DNA from: Verrucomicrobiota bacterium
GTDB lineage: Bacteria; Verrucomicrobiota; Verrucomicrobiia; Limisphaerales; BJHT01
Direction: 5' to 3'
NCBI GenBank assembly: GCA_014193395.1
Contig: BJHT01000027.1
Coordinates: 3,803 to 38,848, forward strand
DNA length: 35,046 bases
Shown: positions 1-8,272 of the stretch, one piece after another
Numbering within the stretch: the first letter of the stretch is position 1
Layout: the number at the start of each line of letters is the position of its first letter
Translations under genes and position numbers: made by a program
Notes under the pieces: model-generated
Database searches by the model: none
Told to the model about the DNA's origin: nothing
What the model saw: only the letters and a program-made list of their open reading frames with translations

Positions 1-3000
1 GGTGCCGAGCCGGGGAGCCGCCGCTACCGCATGACGCTCACCGACCTCACGGAGCGCCGGCAGGCCGAGCAGGCGCTGCGCAACAAGGAGGCGCGGCTGC
101 GGGCCATTCTCGACACGGCGGTGGAAGGCATCATCACCATCGACGAGCACGGCACCATCGAGTCGCTCAATCCGGCGGCGGCGAAAATGTTCGGCTACCG
201 TGCGGACGAGGCGCTGGGCCGGAATGTCAACGTCCTGATGCCCTCGCCCTATCACGAGGAACACGACCGTTACCTGGCCAATTACCGCGCCACCGGCGAA
301 CGCAAAATCATCGGCATCGGCCGTGAAGTCATGGGCCGGCGCCAGGACGGCACCGTGTTCCCGATGGACCTGTCGGTGAGCGAAGTGCAACTGGGCGGAC
401 GGCGGATTTTCACCGGGTTCGTGCGTGACCTCACGGAGCGGCGGCAGGCAGAGGCGGCGTTGCATGAGAAAGAGGCGCAGCTCCACGCGGCGGATCGCCG
501 GTTGGCGGAGATCATGCACGGGATGACGGAGGCGTGCTTCGCGCTGGATCGGAAGTGGCGCTTCACTTTCGTGAACGACTGCGCGGAACCGCTCTTTCAT
601 CGGCGGCGCGACGAGATGGTGGGGCACGTGTTCTGGGAGGTCTTCCCCCAGTTGCGGGGCACTCCGATGGAGCAGCACTACCGCCGGGCCATGCGCGAGC
701 GGATGGCCGTGGCGTTCGAGGCGTTTTCCCCCGTGTCCCAGCGCTGGTTGGACATCCGGGTTTTCCCCACGGCGGACGGGCTCGCGGCGTTTGTTCTCGA
801 TATTCAACTGCGGAAACAGGCCGAACTCGCGCTGCACGAAAGCGAGGCGCGGTACCGCACGCTGTTCACCCGCATGAACGAAGGTTTTGTCTTGTGCGAG
901 CTGCTCCGCGACGCGGCGGGTACCCCGTGCGACTTCCGGCTGCTCGAGGCGAATCCGGCGTTCGAGCGGCAGACCGGTCTGAAAACCAAGTCGGTGCTCG
1001 GGCGCACGGCGCGGGAGATTGTCCCGGCGATGGAGTCCTCGTGGGCCGAAATATTTGGCCGCGTGGTGGCGACCGGCGAGCCGGCCCAGTTCGAACCATA
1101 CGACCCGCATACCCGCCGGTGGTATGAGGTGTTTGCGTTTGCCATCGGAGGCGAGCGCTTTGCGGTTTTTTTCCGGAACATCACCGAACGCCGGCGGAAC
1201 GAGGAGGCGCTGCGGGACAGCGAGGAACGGTTCCGCCAGGTGGTCGAGAACATCGACGAGGTCTTCTGGATGAGCGACGTCGCGAAGAACAAGATGCTCT
1301 TCATCAGCGCCGGCTACGAGCGCATCTGGGGGCAGACCCGCGCGTCACTCTATGCGTCGCCGCGGCGGTGGCTGGCGGCGATCCATCCCCAGGACCGCGC
1401 CCGGGTGCTGCAGGCCGCGCTCCGCAAACAAATCCGCGGCGACTACGACGAGGAGTATCGGATTGTCCGCCCCGACGGGACGCAGCGCTGGATTCGCGAC
1501 CGGGCCTTCCCGATCCGCGACGCCGCCGGCACGGTCTATCGGATTGCGGGCGTGGCCGAGGACATCACCGCGCGGCGGCAGGAGGAGCAGCGGCGGCAAC
1601 TGCAATGCGAGGTGGCCCGCTTGCTGGCCACGGCCGAGACGCTGGCCGTGACCGTGCCGAAACTGTTGCGCGCCGTGGCGATGGCCTTCGACTGGGCCGT
1701 GGGCGAATTCTGGGAAGTGACGGGCAAGCCCGAGAAACTGCGCGTCGTGCAGGTGTGGCACGCCCCCGGCGCGAAGCTCGCCGCCTTTGTGAAGCACAGC
1801 CAGAAGCTCGCGTTCGGGCTGTTCGACGGCCTGCCGGGCCGGGTGCTGTCCTCGCGGCGGCCCGAGTGGATTCCCGCCCTGGCCGAGTACCCTGAGTTCC
1901 TCCGCCAGCGCGCCGCGGCCCGGGCGGGTTTGCGATCGGCGGTGGCATTTCCCATCCTCGTCAACCAGCACGCCCTCGGCGTGATGGCGTTCCTGACGCG
2001 CGGAACGGTCGAGCCGGACGCCGGCCTGGGGGAGCTGTTCGCCAGCCTCGGCAGCCAGATCGGGCAGTTCATGGAGCGCCGCCGAGCCGAGGAAGCCCTG
2101 CGCGAGGCGCACGAGTTCAGCAAGCAGGTCGTGGACAGCGCGGCGGCCGGCATCATCGTCTGCGACCGCGCGGGCCGGTTCGTGGTGTGGAACCCGTTCA
2201 TGGAGCAGCTCACCGGCCACCGCGCCAGCGAACTGCTGGGCCGGCGCGCGGACGAGGTGCTGCCGGTTCTGGGCGGGGCGCATTTTCGGAAAATGTTTCA
2301 CGACGCCCTGGCAGGCGCGGTGTTTGAAGCCGCCGACATTTCCTTCGATTTCCCGGAAACCGGGAAGCGGGGCTGGCTGGCGGCGCGCTTCGCGCCGTGG
2401 CGGGATGCGCGGCGTGACATCGTCGGCGTGATCGTGACGGTTCGCGAGATCACCGAACGCCGGCAACTGGAGTCCGAACTGCTCGAAATCACCGACCGCG
2501 AGCAGCGGCGCATCGGGCACGATCTGCACGACGGGCTTGGCCAGCAGCTCACGGCGCTGGAGATGAAGTGCTTCTTGCTGCAGGAAGATCTGGCGGCGGC
2601 CGATCTCGCCCCCCGCCGGGAAACGCTCCAGGAGCAGACCCGCCAGATCAGCCGGGCGCTGCGGGAATGCGTCACGGTCACGCGCTCGCTGGCGCACGGC
2701 CTCGCGCCGGCCGCAATTCAGAGCGACGGGCTGTCCGGCGCGCTGGAACGCCTGGCCCGGGACGCCCATGTGCCCGGCCAACTCGAGTGCCGCCTGGTCA
2801 GCGACGGCCCGGTGACGATCACCGATCCCCAGACCGCCAAGCATCTCTATCGGATTGCCCAGGAAGCCGTGAACAACGCCCTCAAGCACGCCCGGATGCG
2901 GCACCTCGAAATCCAGCTCACGCGCGCACCGGACGGCCTGCGCCTGCAGATCAAGGACGATGGCCGCGGCCTGCCCAAACGGCAGAAGGCCCGGTCCGGC

Positions 3001-3117
3001 ATGGGCCTCGAGGTCATGCGCCATCGCGCCCATGTCATCGGCGCGGCGTTGGAGATTGATTCTCAGCCCGGCCGCGGCGTCACTGTCACCTGCACCCTCC
3101 CATTGAAAGAATCATGA
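1..3117 (+). CDS. Multi-PAS/GAF sensor histidine kinase (HisKA_3 class), 5' partial
   Basis: The frame is open from base 1. The first ATG (31) lies in the tail of a PAS domain (DLTERRQAE), so the true start is upstream of the window. Numbering from that ATG, the order is PAS (about 25-140), PAS (160-265), PAS (270-395), PAS (400-520), GAF (530-690), PAS (695-815), HisKA_3 (about 825-895) and HATPase_c (930-1025). The HisKA_3 box reads GHDLHDGLGQQ, with H833 the likely phosphorylated histidine. ATPase motifs include NNALKHA, DDGRGLP and GMGLEVM. There are no membrane segments in the visible part, so it is probably soluble. The first PAS resembles FixL haem domains (see findings). The stop overlaps the start of the response regulator by four bases (ATGA), so the two are probably co-translated. 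The family is certain; the signal sensed is inference. Confidence 0.95.
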   Translation, partial: GAEPGSRRYRMTLTDLTERRQAEQALRNKEARLRAILDTAVEGIITIDEHGTIESLNPAAAKMFGYRADEALGRNVNVLMPSPYHEEHDRYLANYRATGERKIIGIGREVMGRRQDGTVFPMDLSVSEVQLGGRRIFTGFVRDLTERRQAEAALHEKEAQLHAADRRLAEIMHGMTEACFALDRKWRFTFVNDCAEPLFHRRRDEMVGHVFWEVFPQLRGTPMEQHYRRAMRERMAVAFEAFSPVSQRWLDIRVFPTADGLAAFVLDIQLRKQAELALHESEARYRTLFTRMNEGFVLCELLRDAAGTPCDFRLLEANPAFERQTGLKTKSVLGRTAREIVPAMESSWAEIFGRVVATGEPAQFEPYDPHTRRWYEVFAFAIGGERFAVFFRNITERRRNEEALRDSEERFRQVVENIDEVFWMSDVAKNKMLFISAGYERIWGQTRASLYASPRRWLAAIHPQDRARVLQAALRKQIRGDYDEEYRIVRPDGTQRWIRDRAFPIRDAAGTVYRIAGVAEDITARRQEEQRRQLQCEVARLLATAETLAVTVPKLLRAVAMAFDWAVGEFWEVTGKPEKLRVVQVWHAPGAKLAAFVKHSQKLAFGLFDGLPGRVLSSRRPEWIPALAEYPEFLRQRAAARAGLRSAVAFPILVNQHALGVMAFLTRGTVEPDAGLGELFASLGSQIGQFMERRRAEEALREAHEFSKQVVDSAAAGIIVCDRAGRFVVWNPFMEQLTGHRASELLGRRADEVLPVLGGAHFRKMFHDALAGAVFEAADISFDFPETGKRGWLAARFAPWRDARRDIVGVIVTVREITERRQLESELLEITDREQRRIGHDLHDGLGQQLTALEMKCFLLQEDLAAADLAPRRETLQEQTRQISRALRECVTVTRSLAHGLAPAAIQSDGLSGALERLARDAHVPGQLECRLVSDGPVTITDPQTAKHLYRIAQEAVNNALKHARMRHLEIQLTRAPDGLRLQIKDDGRGLPKRQKARSGMGLEVMRHRAHVIGAALEIDSQPGRGVTVTCTLPLKES

Positions 3118-4028
3118 GCACCCCACGGAAAAGATTGCCCCGCAGTGCATGGACGGTCCCCGCCGCCGGAGCGCGGGCGGTCCCCGCCCGCAGCGGCCCC
3201 GCGCCCACGCACGCGCCGGTAAAATCTGAACGCCCCATTTCCACTCCACCCGCCACGACGAGAAATCGGTCACGTCCCTCCGACCTCGCTGCGCCAACAA
3301 GACACCCGCCCAGTCAGCCCCAGTCGGCACCCGCCCGAGCCAAGGCAACCGCCGCGCGTCCGAACCCCATCGCCAAGCGCCGGGTGCTGCTGGTGGATGA
3401 CCATCCGATGACGCGCGAGGGCCTGGCCGCCATCGTCAACCGGCAGCCGGACCTGGAAGTTTGCTGCGAGGCCAGCAATCCCGCCGACGCGATGTCCGCG
3501 TTGCCAAAAGCGCGGCCGGACCTGCTGGTGACGGACATGAGCATGCCCGGCCGCAGCGGCATCGAGTTTCTCAAGGACGTTCACGCGCTGCTGCCCGAGC
3601 TGCCCATTCTGGTGCTGTCGATGCACGACGAACTGCTCTACGCGGAACGGGCCTTGCGCGCGGGCGCCCGCGCTTACCTGATGAAAGACGCCGGTTCGGC
3701 CAAAGTGCTGGAAGTCATCCGCCAAGTGTTGAGCGGCGAGGCGTATGTCAGCCCCCAGATGCACGCACTCCTGCTCAACACCGTGACGGGCCACCACCCG
3801 CGTGGCGCAAACTCGCCGATTGAAAAACTTTCCGACCGGGAGTTTGAAGTCTTCCAGCTTCTTGGCGGCGGCCGGAGCACCAAGGAAATTGCGGCGACGC
3901 TGCACCTGAGTCCCAAGACGGTGGATGTCCATCGCGGGCGCATCAAGGACAAGCTCCAGCTCAAAACCGCCACCGCCCTGCTCCATCACGCCGTGCGCTG
4001 GGTCGAGAGCCAGGCGGCGCCGTGTTAG
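3114..4028 (+). CDS. NarL/FixJ-type response regulator with LuxR HTH
   Basis: A 304-residue DNA-binding response regulator, partner of the overlapping kinase. The receiver runs from about residue 88 (KRRVLLVDDHP) to 205. The acidic pair is D95/D96, the phosphoacceptor is D141 in VTDMSMPG, and the conserved lysine is in LMKDAG. The C-terminal LuxR-type HTH is near residues 235-295 (LSDREFEVFQLL, STKEIAATLHLSPKTVDVH). The oddity is an N-terminal extension of about 87 residues rich in Pro, Arg, Ala and Ser and without a domain. Family members usually start directly at the receiver. Part of the extension is encoded by a palindromic repeat found again at 29639-29670. No in-frame ATG lies between 3114 and the receiver, and the ATGA overlap supports 3114 as start. 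Confidence 0.92.
   Translation: MSTPRKRLPRSAWTVPAAGARAVPARSGPAPTHAPVKSERPISTPPATTRNRSRPSDLAAPTRHPPSQPQSAPARAKATAARPNPIAKRRVLLVDDHPMTREGLAAIVNRQPDLEVCCEASNPADAMSALPKARPDLLVTDMSMPGRSGIEFLKDVHALLPELPILVLSMHDELLYAERALRAGARAYLMKDAGSAKVLEVIRQVLSGEAYVSPQMHALLLNTVTGHHPRGANSPIEKLSDREFEVFQLLGGGRSTKEIAATLHLSPKTVDVHRGRIKDKLQLKTATALLHHAVRWVESQAAPC
3171..3202. repeat. Dispersed palindromic repeat inside the regulator's coding region
   Basis: These 32 bases are identical to the reverse complement of 29639-29670. The core is an imperfect palindrome (GCGGGCGG / CCGCCCGC type). Here it is translated as part of the regulator's Ala/Pro-rich N-terminal extension. Confidence 0.8.
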
Positions 4029-4119
4029 CCGCAACCAGGCGGTGAGGACGCCAGAAGTGCGGCGTGCAGGCCGCGCTCCTGAGGTCCTGATTGCCTAGTC
4101 ACCGCTCCAGATCACCCGG

Positions 4120-4482
4120 CTAGCGTGCCGCTTTGCTGGTCAGCCGGTTCAACGGGCGGGCGGCCGCGGTCATCTGGGTGGTGGCCGGTTTGGTCGCAGC
4201 GGAACGGGAGTAAGTGGTCGTCGGTTTCGGGGCGGCAGCGGCGGACTTGGCGGCGCGGGGCGCGGACGACGTGGTGCGGCGCGGCCAGGGCTGGGCGGCG
4301 TGCTCGGCGGCGGCGTTGGCCTGCGCGAGGCGTTGTTCCCGCAGCGTCGCTTCGGCCAGCAGCCAATAGTGCAATTCCCGACCGGATTGGCGGCCGTCTT
4401 TCTCCCAGGCGAGGAAGGCTTTGGTGGCGATTTCATCGCGAGTGGGTTCCTGGAAGAACGAGGCGGGGGTCGTGGCGGTCAT
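4120..4482 (-). CDS. DUF2934 domain protein
   Basis: A small protein of 120 residues. Residues 13-47 match the DUF2934 pattern: TRDEIATKAFLAWEKDG, then SGRELHYWLLAEA. The rest is a low-complexity, basic, Ala/Pro/Thr-rich tail. The start at 4482 places the domain near the N-terminus and follows a purine-rich stretch (AAAGAAA). An upstream start at 4584 would add residues of no recognisable character. The function of DUF2934 is unknown. It faces the response regulator convergently across 91 bases and sits alone, with no operon partner. The domain call is good; the role is unknown. Confidence 0.75.
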   Translation of the reverse strand: MTATTPASFFQEPTRDEIATKAFLAWEKDGRQSGRELHYWLLAEATLREQRLAQANAAAEHAAQPWPRRTTSSAPRAAKSAAAAPKPTTTYSRSAATKPATTQMTAAARPLNRLTSKAAR

Positions 4483-4743
4483 TTTCTTTGCTCTATGGTT
4501 TTCAGTGTTCAGTTTCGGTTCGCGTGCGTTGCACCCGTCGGTTGGCCAGACCCGCTCCCGGTCAGTTCCAGGACGCGGTTCCATTGATCAGGTACGCGGC
4601 CACAGGCTGTCGGTTTGGGGGATTTCCTTCCGTGCGGATTCTACGCTGAAAAGCGCAACGCGCGGCAGTGGGTGCCGGAACCGCGAAATGGAGTAAAGGG
4701 AAAACGTCGGAAATCTTGGAAATGGTCCCGGCACCGCGCCTCT

Positions 4744-4929
4744 GGCGTGCGGGGACTTGTCACCGCTTTCTCAAGGCGACTTGTCGCCGTCAAATTGCGG
4801 GACGCGCGAAGCTTGGACGGGGCCTTCGCGGCTCGCGTCAGCGCCAGCGCGCCAGCGTGACCGGAGCCGTTCCCGTTTTCGACGGCGACCAGTCGCCTGC
4901 GCAAAAGCGGTGACAGGTCACCGCACTCC
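4744..4929. repeat. Long imperfect inverted repeat between genes
   Basis: The left arm (about 4744-4793) and right arm (about 4878-4929) are imperfect reverse complements with small indels. Both carry GTGCGG..ACNTGTCACCGCTTT followed by GGCGACNNGTCGCCGTC. The rest of the 617-base gap between the DUF2934 gene and the sulfatase (4483-5099) shows no supportable gene. It must contain the promoters for both flanking genes, which I could not pin down. Confidence 0.75.
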
Positions 4930-5099
4930 AAAACGGTCGCTCCGCGACGACTCGCCAACGGCTCTTGGCGATCCGTAATTCTCATGCGCGTTCAAGCTGA
5001 GGCTTAATCGCTGGGTCTTTGCGCCGCCGGTGACGGGCGACCTCCCCGCTGCGGCTCCGTGCTCGCCAGACTGTCCGAACTCGCGGTAATCATCGGGGC

Positions 5100-6629
5100 A
5101 TGCGCATGAAACAACTCCTCGGTCTCTTCTCCGTCCTCTCGCTCCTGTGGGTCCACCTCCCGCCCGCCCACGCCGCCCAGCGCACGAACGTCCTCTTCCT
5201 CATCTCCGACGACCTGAACAACTCGCTCGGTTGTTACGGCGATGCCCGGGCGAAGACGCCGAACCTCGACCGGCTCGCCGCGCGGGGGATGCGGTTCGAC
5301 CGCGCGTATTGCGCGTTTCCGCTGTGCGGTCCGAGCCGCAACTCGCTGCTCACGGGCCTGTATCCGAACAGCTCGGGCATTCTCGCCAACGCGCAGATTT
5401 TCCGGCAGACTGTACCCGCGCAATTAAGTCTGCCGCAGGCCTTCCGGCAGCAGGGCTATTTCGCCGGACGCATCGGCAAGCTCTATCACTACAACGTGCC
5501 CAAATCGATCGGCACCGACGGGCACGACGATCCGGCGTCGTGGGAACTGGAATTGAATCCCGCCGGCGTGGACCGCCTCGAGGAGGAGCCGAACATTTTC
5601 AGCCTCACTCCCGGCTCCTTCGGCGGCACGTTGAGCTGGTATGCGTCACCCAAGGACGATGGGCACCACACGGACGGCAAGATCGCCGCTGACGCCGAGT
5701 GGGTGCTCGAACGCTGCGCGAAACAGAAGGACCGCCCGTTTTTTCTCGCCGTCGGTTTCTTCCGTCCGCACACGCCGTATGTCGCGCCGAAGGTGCCTTA
5801 CTACGGCTGGTATCCCGAGGCCGAAATGCCGGTGGTGCGCGGCGTGAAGGAAGACCAAGCCGATATTCCCGCCGCCGCGCTGGCGAGCTACAAGAAAGAG
5901 CAGGACAAGCTCACCGATGATCTCCGTCGCCAGGCGGTGCAGGCGTATTACGCGAGCATCAGCTTCATGGATGCGCAGGTGGGCCGCGTGCTCGGCGCGC
6001 TCGACCGGCTCGGGCTGGCGGACAGCACGATCATCGTTTTCACCAGCGACCACGGCTATCATCTCGGCGAGCACGGGCTGTGGCAGAAGCAGAGTCTCTT
6101 CGAGGAAAGCGCGCGCGTGCCGCTGCTCATCGTCGCGCCCGGCCATACGCCCAAAGGCGCCGTGGCGAAATCGCCGGTCGGTCACATTGATCTTTTTCCC
6201 ACGCTCACGGCGTTGTGCGGCGTAAAAGCGCCGGAAAATATCCAGGGCCAGAATCTCGCGCCGATGCTCCGCGACCCGGCGGTAAAAGGCCGCGGCTGGG
6301 CGATCACGCAAGTCGTCCGCGGCGGTGGTTTCCGACGCTTCGGGGCCAGCCCGGCGGTCGGTGACAATGGCAAGCGCTTCTTCGGTTACAGCCTGCGCAC
6401 GCCGCGCTGGCGCTACACCGAGTGGGATGAAGGCGCGCAGGGCCGCGAGCTTTATGATCACGACCACGACCCGAAAGAAATCACCAACCTCGCCGCCGTC
6501 CCGGCCCACGCGGCCACGGTCGCGGAACTCTCGCAACAACTCCGCGCCGCGGCGAAGGCGACCTTCCCGCCTTCCGGCGTCACGCCGGAGTTGAAGGAAG
6601 GTCTCTGGGCGCCGCAGGTGGTAGAGTAG
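5100..6629 (+). CDS. Secreted sulfatase (iduronate-2-sulfatase-like)
   Basis: A 509-residue sulfatase with a signal peptide (residues 1 to about 26, ending AHA). Metal ligands D37/D38 lie in LFLISDDLN. The modification motif is C76-G-P-S-R80 (CxPSR), where Cys becomes formylglycine when a maturase is present. Further landmarks are TPNLDRLAARG, the FFRPHTPY segment and SDHGYHLGEHG.WQK.SLFE, typical of the iduronate-2-sulfatase-like branch. The protein should hydrolyse sulfate esters, probably on polysaccharides, outside the cytoplasm. Verrucomicrobia and planctomycetes usually carry many such genes. Residue 3 (5106) is an alternative start. No maturase gene is in the window. The substrate cannot be read from the sequence. 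Confidence 0.95.
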   Translation: MRMKQLLGLFSVLSLLWVHLPPAHAAQRTNVLFLISDDLNNSLGCYGDARAKTPNLDRLAARGMRFDRAYCAFPLCGPSRNSLLTGLYPNSSGILANAQIFRQTVPAQLSLPQAFRQQGYFAGRIGKLYHYNVPKSIGTDGHDDPASWELELNPAGVDRLEEEPNIFSLTPGSFGGTLSWYASPKDDGHHTDGKIAADAEWVLERCAKQKDRPFFLAVGFFRPHTPYVAPKVPYYGWYPEAEMPVVRGVKEDQADIPAAALASYKKEQDKLTDDLRRQAVQAYYASISFMDAQVGRVLGALDRLGLADSTIIVFTSDHGYHLGEHGLWQKQSLFEESARVPLLIVAPGHTPKGAVAKSPVGHIDLFPTLTALCGVKAPENIQGQNLAPMLRDPAVKGRGWAITQVVRGGGFRRFGASPAVGDNGKRFFGYSLRTPRWRYTEWDEGAQGRELYDHDHDPKEITNLAAVPAHAATVAELSQQLRAAAKATFPPSGVTPELKEGLWAPQVVE

Positions 6630-6649
6630 GGACGCGAGCGCAGCTCCAA

Positions 6650-6977
6650 GGCTCAAGCTCGAAGCTCAGGGGAAGCACCTGATCAAGCGGAACGGCGGAC
6701 CCTGTGACGGTGGGAGAATAAAGCGGCGCGTATGTCACGGCGGCCCTCTTCTTGGCACCGGCTGAACCGGGTGTTCGGAAAGGCCAGGTGCAACAACGCT
6801 TCAGCGATTTTGCGGACTCGCCGCCGCGGCTAATACATTCGCCAGAGCCGTGAAAACGGCTGCCTGGTTATCTTCCCGACCAACACCGGAAGCGCGGTCC
6901 ACGGACAAGGGCACGAAACTGAGATGCCCCTTGGACACTTGTACCTTTGAACTTCCCTTGAGCTTTGAGCTTTAGCC
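6650..6977. repeat. 328-bp segment bounded by 27-base inverted repeats
   Basis: Bases 6650-6676 and 6951-6977 are inverted copies with 23 of 27 positions matching by eye. The gap between the convergent sulfatase and haem-binding genes (6630-6994) is almost exactly this segment. No coding frame with recognisable content was found inside. It could be a short non-autonomous element or a decayed one. Confidence 0.6.
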
Positions 6978-6994
6978 TGGGAGCTTTTCCCCCG

Positions 6995-8116
6995 CTATTT
7001 CGTCGCCTTCTTGAGCGACGCCAGATACTCCACCAAATCCACCAACTCCTGCGTGGTCATCGTCTGTTGCAGCCCCGTGGGCATGATCGAAAGCTTCGAT
7101 TGCTGCCGCCGCGCGAGCTCCGCTTTTTTCACCCGGTTGATCGCGCCGCCGACCAGCTTCACCGACAGCTCCTCGCCGGTTTCGCTCGTGATCAGCCCGA
7201 ACAACTCGTCGCCGTTTTTCAGTTCGAGCTGCCAGGCTTCGAAGCCAAACGAGATGCCCGCGCTCGGATCGATGATCGATTCGTAAAGCGCATCCTTGCC
7301 GAGCTTGGTCCCGATCTCGGACAGGCCGGGGCCGAAGTCGATGCCCGCGCCATTGACCACATGACACTTGGCGCACCCGACGGTTTCGCGCCGGAAAACC
7401 TCGGCGCCGCGCTCGACATTACCGATGCGTTTCACCAGCTCGGCGATGGGCGGCAGCGCCTCCGTGCCCTGCCCCGGCGGCGGCGGGAGCAGGCGCGCGG
7501 CCGTGGCTTTCAGCTCAGGCCAGCGCACGGCGTTGAGTTCAGTCGTCGCGGTGAATTTCACATCGGCGGGCAGCTTGTCCTCACCCGCCAGTTTCAACAG
7601 CCCCGCCGCACCCTCCTGCGAACGCGCCAGCGCCCGCACCGCCTGTTTGCGCACCGCGACATCGCGCTGCGCATCGGTCACCAGCGGCAGCAACAAGCCC
7701 GGCACCGGCTTGCCCCCGGCATTGCCCAGCGCCTCGACGAGTCGCGCCGCGACCGGCGCGTTCGTCCCCGTCAGCACCGCGCGCACGCTGGCCAGATCAC
7801 CACCCTCGAGCACGAGCCGCGCGGCGGTGACGCCCGCTTCATCCGTGGGATTTTTTGCAGCGACCTCAAGCAGCCCGGCATTCTGGCCGGTGATCTGAAA
7901 CTGCGTGACCAATTGCACGAACTGCGGCGTCCCGCGCGTCGCCTCGAGCACCTTGCCCAGCGCCTCGGTGAGCCGCGGATTCGCCTTCACCTGCTCCGGC
8001 CCAAGCCGCGACAGCGCCGCGATCATCGTGGCCAGCCGGTCCGGATCAATCGGCTCGGCTCCGACCGCAAGCGAGGCCGCGGCGGTAAGAAGACAAAGGA
8101 TGAGGCGCAATTTCAT
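6995..8116 (-). CDS. Secreted cytochrome-like haem-binding domain protein
   Basis: A protein of 373 residues with a signal peptide (MKLRLILCLLTAAASLAVGA). Residues 30-225 form an Ala/Leu-rich helical region that looks like HEAT-type repeats. The C-terminal part has a c-type haem motif, C248-A-K-C251-H252, in the context VGCAKCHVVNGAG..FGPGLS.IG. It then has YESIIDPSAGISFGFE and ends with an MPTGL segment that could supply the methionine ligand. This matches the putative haem-binding domain family of planctomycetes and verrucomicrobia (TIGR02603 type). It is probably periplasmic and electron-transferring; the partner is unknown. It is convergent with the sulfatase and about 157 bases downstream of the VIT/vWA gene on the same strand. 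Confidence 0.88.
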   Translation of the reverse strand: MKLRLILCLLTAAASLAVGAEPIDPDRLATMIAALSRLGPEQVKANPRLTEALGKVLEATRGTPQFVQLVTQFQITGQNAGLLEVAAKNPTDEAGVTAARLVLEGGDLASVRAVLTGTNAPVAARLVEALGNAGGKPVPGLLLPLVTDAQRDVAVRKQAVRALARSQEGAAGLLKLAGEDKLPADVKFTATTELNAVRWPELKATAARLLPPPPGQGTEALPPIAELVKRIGNVERGAEVFRRETVGCAKCHVVNGAGIDFGPGLSEIGTKLGKDALYESIIDPSAGISFGFEAWQLELKNGDELFGLITSETGEELSVKLVGGAINRVKKAELARRQQSKLSIMPTGLQQTMTTQELVDLVEYLASLKKATK

Positions 8117-8272
8117 AGTGGTTCAGCGAGTGGCGGATTCGTTTCTGTCGCTGAGACGCTATGACCACCGCCCCGCACCGGGCAATTCCCAACCGTCGCC
8201 ACCGGGGCCGCTCCGCCGCTTTCCCGCGCGGAGTTCGGAGCGGGAAATTGCGGAGCGGCGATCGGTCCCCGC

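Noticed and set aside
4029..4119. Possible bidirectional terminator between convergent genes
   Set aside because: A short GCGGC/GCCGC stem is present near 4060 but there is no T-run on either strand. Too weak to call.
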